Positions 61,472-64,000 of a stretch of 64,000 bases of DNA are shown here, in pieces (positions within the stretch are counted from its first letter, which is position 1; each line of letters begins with the position of its first letter). The translations under genes were made by a program, and so were the position numbers. The notes below the pieces were generated by a model. It ran no database searches. It was not told the DNA's origin and was given only the letters and a program-made list of their open reading frames with translations. Where the stretch lies: positions 1,984,001-2,048,000 of the forward strand of contig NZ_CP119785.1 in the NCBI RefSeq assembly GCF_029338235.1. The letters are read 5' to 3'. Source of the DNA: Haloarcula rara (GTDB taxonomy: Archaea > Halobacteriota > Halobacteria > Halobacteriales > Haloarculaceae).

Positions 61472-62902
61472 TCATCGCCCGATGTCGACGACTTCCGTTC
61501 GCACAGTGACCGGACCGAGGTCGAGCACGACCGTCGAGCCGTACTGTATCCGTTCCCCTCTGAACTCGACGCCGCCGTCCGTCTCGCTGACTCTGAGCTC
61601 GGTCGTGAGCGTGACGTCACGCAACGTCGGATGGTCGTTGACGACGATAGTCCCGTCCTGGGCAGTCGAGATAATCGGTGTCGGCTCCCTGTCGACATCC
61701 CTCACGTACGCCGTCGGGACGGTCCCAGCCTGCTCGGTCTGGCCCGGTCGAATCGCGTTCGCGGTCTCCTCGGACACTTCCGATAGCTCGAGCGTTACCG
61801 TTCGGTTGGTTAGGGCCCTGCTCTGGAGACTGGTATCGACCTGCTCGATGCGGCCGTCGATAGTGTACTCCTCCGTCGGCAGCGTCATCCGTTGGCCGGT
61901 CCTGAGATCTGTCCTGCCGAAGCGACGGCTGTCCTGCTGGGTGTAACTGGACACGTTGGCTTCGACCAGGACCCGGCGCCGATCTGGATTCGTAGTTGGA
62001 TAGACGGCCACGTCCTCGACGGTCGCTGCAGTATAGCCGGCGACGCTGACCTCGTCACCGGGAGTGACCTCGCTCGCGTCGGTTGCCGAGACTCTATCAC
62101 TGAGCAAGACGGTGGTGGTGCCTGTGTCGAGCCCGCTGCCGACTCGCACGATGCGACCGTTGATGGTGTACTCTGCTGTCGGGAGCCGCACTCTTTGTCC
62201 GGCACGAAGTGCCGTCGCGCCGAATCGCTCGGTGCCCTGCTGGGTGTAACTGGACACGTTGGCTTCGACTAGCAGGACTCGCCTGTTCGGGTTCGACGTC
62301 GGGTACACCGCCACGTCCTCGACGGTTGCAGCGGTGCGGCCGCCGACGTCGATTTCGTCACCGGGCGTGACTGCGCTCGCATCGTCCGCCGAAACCGTCT
62401 GCCGGAGAACGACACTCGTGGAGCTGCTGTCGAGGCTTGACTCGCCACCGATATCGCTTATCTTCCCCTTGACGTCGTACTGTGACGTATTTATGCTCAG
62501 GCTCCGACCGAGACGCGGCGGGGCCCCGGCGTAGTCGATACTATCGTTTCGGTCGATGCCCTGGAGTCGGACCTGAGCGATTACACGTGTCTGATCTCCC
62601 TGTGGCGCGAGGTAGAGGTCGGTAATCGTCAGGTTCGACCCCTTGGTCGCGTTCACTGTATCGCCTTCGTTGAGCGCGGTGACGATGTAATCCGGTTGCG
62701 TGCCGAGGTCCAGCGTGACGAACGCTGTGCCTGTCTCCGGGCCTGCGTCAGTCTGTTCTCCACCAGAGAGTACCAGTCCGATGCCGGCGACAGCGACTGC
62801 AAGAACGAGCAAGACGACGAGCGCATCGACGACGTTGACGACCCCGAAGAGATTGCCCTCGTCGTCGATGAGTCCGCCAGACGGGCCACCGAGGGAATCC
62901 AT
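61472..62902 (-). CDS. DUF4330-family membrane-anchored repeat protein
   Basis: 476 residues. N-terminus LIDDEGNLFGVVNVVDALVVLLVLAVAVAGIGLV is the DUF4330 signature with a single membrane helix. The exterior part contains tandem units of about 101 residues, each with VTPGDE, TAATVEDVAVYPT, LVEANVSSYTQQ and GQRxxLPTxEYTI; DNA of two units is identical over 33 bases at a 303-base spacing (61934 and 62237). Homologues lie in polysaccharide export loci. Cell-surface or export role is inference. Confidence 0.8.
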   Translation of the reverse strand: MDSLGGPSGGLIDDEGNLFGVVNVVDALVVLLVLAVAVAGIGLVLSGGEQTDAGPETGTAFVTLDLGTQPDYIVTALNEGDTVNATKGSNLTITDLYLAPQGDQTRVIAQVRLQGIDRNDSIDYAGAPPRLGRSLSINTSQYDVKGKISDIGGESSLDSSSTSVVLRQTVSADDASAVTPGDEIDVGGRTAATVEDVAVYPTSNPNRRVLLVEANVSSYTQQGTERFGATALRAGQRVRLPTAEYTINGRIVRVGSGLDTGTTTVLLSDRVSATDASEVTPGDEVSVAGYTAATVEDVAVYPTTNPDRRRVLVEANVSSYTQQDSRRFGRTDLRTGQRMTLPTEEYTIDGRIEQVDTSLQSRALTNRTVTLELSEVSEETANAIRPGQTEQAGTVPTAYVRDVDREPTPIISTAQDGTIVVNDHPTLRDVTLTTELRVSETDGGVEFRGERIQYGSTVVLDLGPVTVRTEVVDIGR

Positions 62903-63177
62903 ACGAGGACGTTTATTGGGCGGGGTATGGGTTTTTCGCTTGTTGAGAAAATAATTGCCCAGACGTGCGCAACTTGCTACACCGTTTTAGTAGACCATAT
63001 ATGTGTTTAATATGGGTCTATCACGACTACAAGTAGAATCTGATGTGTGGTGGAAGACTGATATAGGATCCAATTTTTGAACGGAGTAAAACGCCTGTTT
63101 CTATACATTGGGTTCACAGATTTTGAATCCAATAACCTATTACTGCGTGCCTCTGTACTCCCGTACACCTCGTTCAA

Positions 63178-64000
63178 ATGTCTCTGAGAACTGCTGTGAC
63201 GAACCTTCGAAAGGCCATTCAGAAACCCAAATTGGCTGTCAGAGAATTAAACCTCCGTTACTACCGAGTCAGTAATCAAACTCGATTTAATGATGATGGG
63301 CTCAATTTCATTGAAGAAGATTGGGATAATATGCTGTTACTTGACGCATGCCGTTTCGATATGTTCTCTAAGTTTTCTAATATTTCTGGAGAGCTTTCTA
63401 AGGTGCAGTCATCTGGATCCTGTACTATAGAGTTCCTTCATGCGAATATAGCCAACCAGGAATTACATGACACTGTCTATGTTACCGCGAATCCTGTTTA
63501 CCATCGAAATCGCGATGAACTTAATGCTGAATTCCACGACGTGATTAATGTTTGGCAAGAGGATGGTTGGGATGATGAGTACGGAACTGTTTTACCTGAA
63601 ACTACATCAGAATATGCTCGTAAAGCAGCTAAAAAATATCCAAATAAGCGCCTGCTTGTACACTATATTCAACCCCATTACCCTTTTATTGGTTCTGACA
63701 CCTCATTTGATAAGCAGCAGCTCCACACGGACCCGGATCAGCGGACCGAGGATCAGATTCGGTTCTGGTTCAGGATTTTTATTGGCTCTCTTGACATTTC
63801 GCCCAATGTTGTTTGGGAAGCATATAATTCAAATCTACGCCCTGTTCTGAGTAGTGTAAAAGACCTTCTTGATGATCTCTCTGGCCGAACCATTGTTACT
63901 GCTGACCACGGAAATCTTGTTGCTGAACGAGCTTTCCCGATACCTATCCATGAGTGGGGGCACCCATGTGGGCTATATCATTCAAAACTAGTCAATGTCC
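63178..64000 (+). CDS. Sulfatase/alkaline-phosphatase-superfamily protein, 5' part
   Basis: Begins MSLRTAVTNLRKAIQKPK and stays open to the window end (274 residues seen), so it is truncated by the edge only. LLLDACRFDMF is the metal-binding start of sulfatase-like enzymes, HYIQPHYPFIG follows, and TADHGN plus HEWGHPCGLYHS give further metal ligands. The third base is often A or T, unlike its GC-rich neighbours, so it looks horizontally acquired. Such genes occur in haloarchaeal glycan clusters. Substrate unknown. Confidence 0.8.
   Translation, partial: MSLRTAVTNLRKAIQKPKLAVRELNLRYYRVSNQTRFNDDGLNFIEEDWDNMLLLDACRFDMFSKFSNISGELSKVQSSGSCTIEFLHANIANQELHDTVYVTANPVYHRNRDELNAEFHDVINVWQEDGWDDEYGTVLPETTSEYARKAAKKYPNKRLLVHYIQPHYPFIGSDTSFDKQQLHTDPDQRTEDQIRFWFRIFIGSLDISPNVVWEAYNSNLRPVLSSVKDLLDDLSGRTIVTADHGNLVAERAFPIPIHEWGHPCGLYHSKLVNV

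Noticed and set aside
63548..63850. 100-codon plus-strand frame within the right-end gene
   Set aside because: Out-of-frame shadow; the frame from 63178 shows sulfatase motifs and stays open to the edge.

Overview
The window is chromosomal DNA of an extremely halophilic archaeon (class Halobacteria). The proteins are strongly acidic, GC is high almost throughout, mRNAs have very short leaders behind TATA boxes, and the gene complement is archaeal: A-type ATP synthase, class I LysRS, PAN, aRF1, aIF5B, S19e, NOB1, Pus10 and CheF. The bacteriorhodopsin resembles cruxrhodopsins of Haloarcula, so a Haloarcula-like genus is my best guess (inference). Nearly everything up to about 62.9 kb is core chromosome; the last kilobase turns AT-rich and looks acquired.

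Layout. 1-8.2 kb: the A-ATP synthase operon atpI(partial)-K-E-C-F-A-B, then a proton-pumping rhodopsin gene, then atpD. 8.2-26.8 kb: housekeeping genes (RDD protein, aRF1, MinD-like ATPase, argS, two site-2-protease-like M50 proteins, lysS, pyrH, thiL, a YbhN-like flippase, rps19e, a PDCD5 homologue, a PP-loop protein, hisS, GNAT). 27-47.5 kb: truA, pepF, PAN, an MBL-fold hydrolase, arginine decarboxylase, infB, nob1, a CPBP protease, pgi, a UbiA prenyltransferase, secFD, rnhB and pus10. 47.6-57 kb: a UppP-like phosphatase, two cheF paralogues, a pilin-like beta-repeat protein, a UspA protein and an acetate uptake/activation set (DUF4212 + SSS symporter + acs). 57-64 kb: glmU-glmS, then accessory sequence with a duplicated glmS tail, a DUF4330 protein and an AT-rich sulfatase-like gene cut by the window end.

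Functional links. The rhodopsin makes the proton gradient that the surrounding ATP synthase uses. The leftward acs-DUF4212-symporter-uspA cluster would import and activate acetate. GlmS and GlmU make UDP-GlcNAc for the surface-glycan region that seems to begin at the right end.

Most unusual content. Most of the long gaps between genes hold modular, foldable repeats rather than random spacer. I separate three architectures: a cloverleaf-like element bounded by GCCAGAAAGCCCC/GGGGCTTTCTGGC (27.8, 45.3 partial, 60.3 kb); an element with a fixed GAAAAACGT..GCGAAAAAGGC core and variable hairpins (15.8 and 31.3 kb); and tandem hairpins with an 8-bp stem and 11-nt loop (10.8, 35.0, 49.3, 56.8 kb). 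In each, loops and linkers are conserved while stem sequences differ between copies in a compensating way. Two such hairpins start at the stop codons of the cheF genes, and a related palindrome lies in frame twice inside the DUF4212 gene. I could not run alignments or searches, so family assignments rest on motif recognition.
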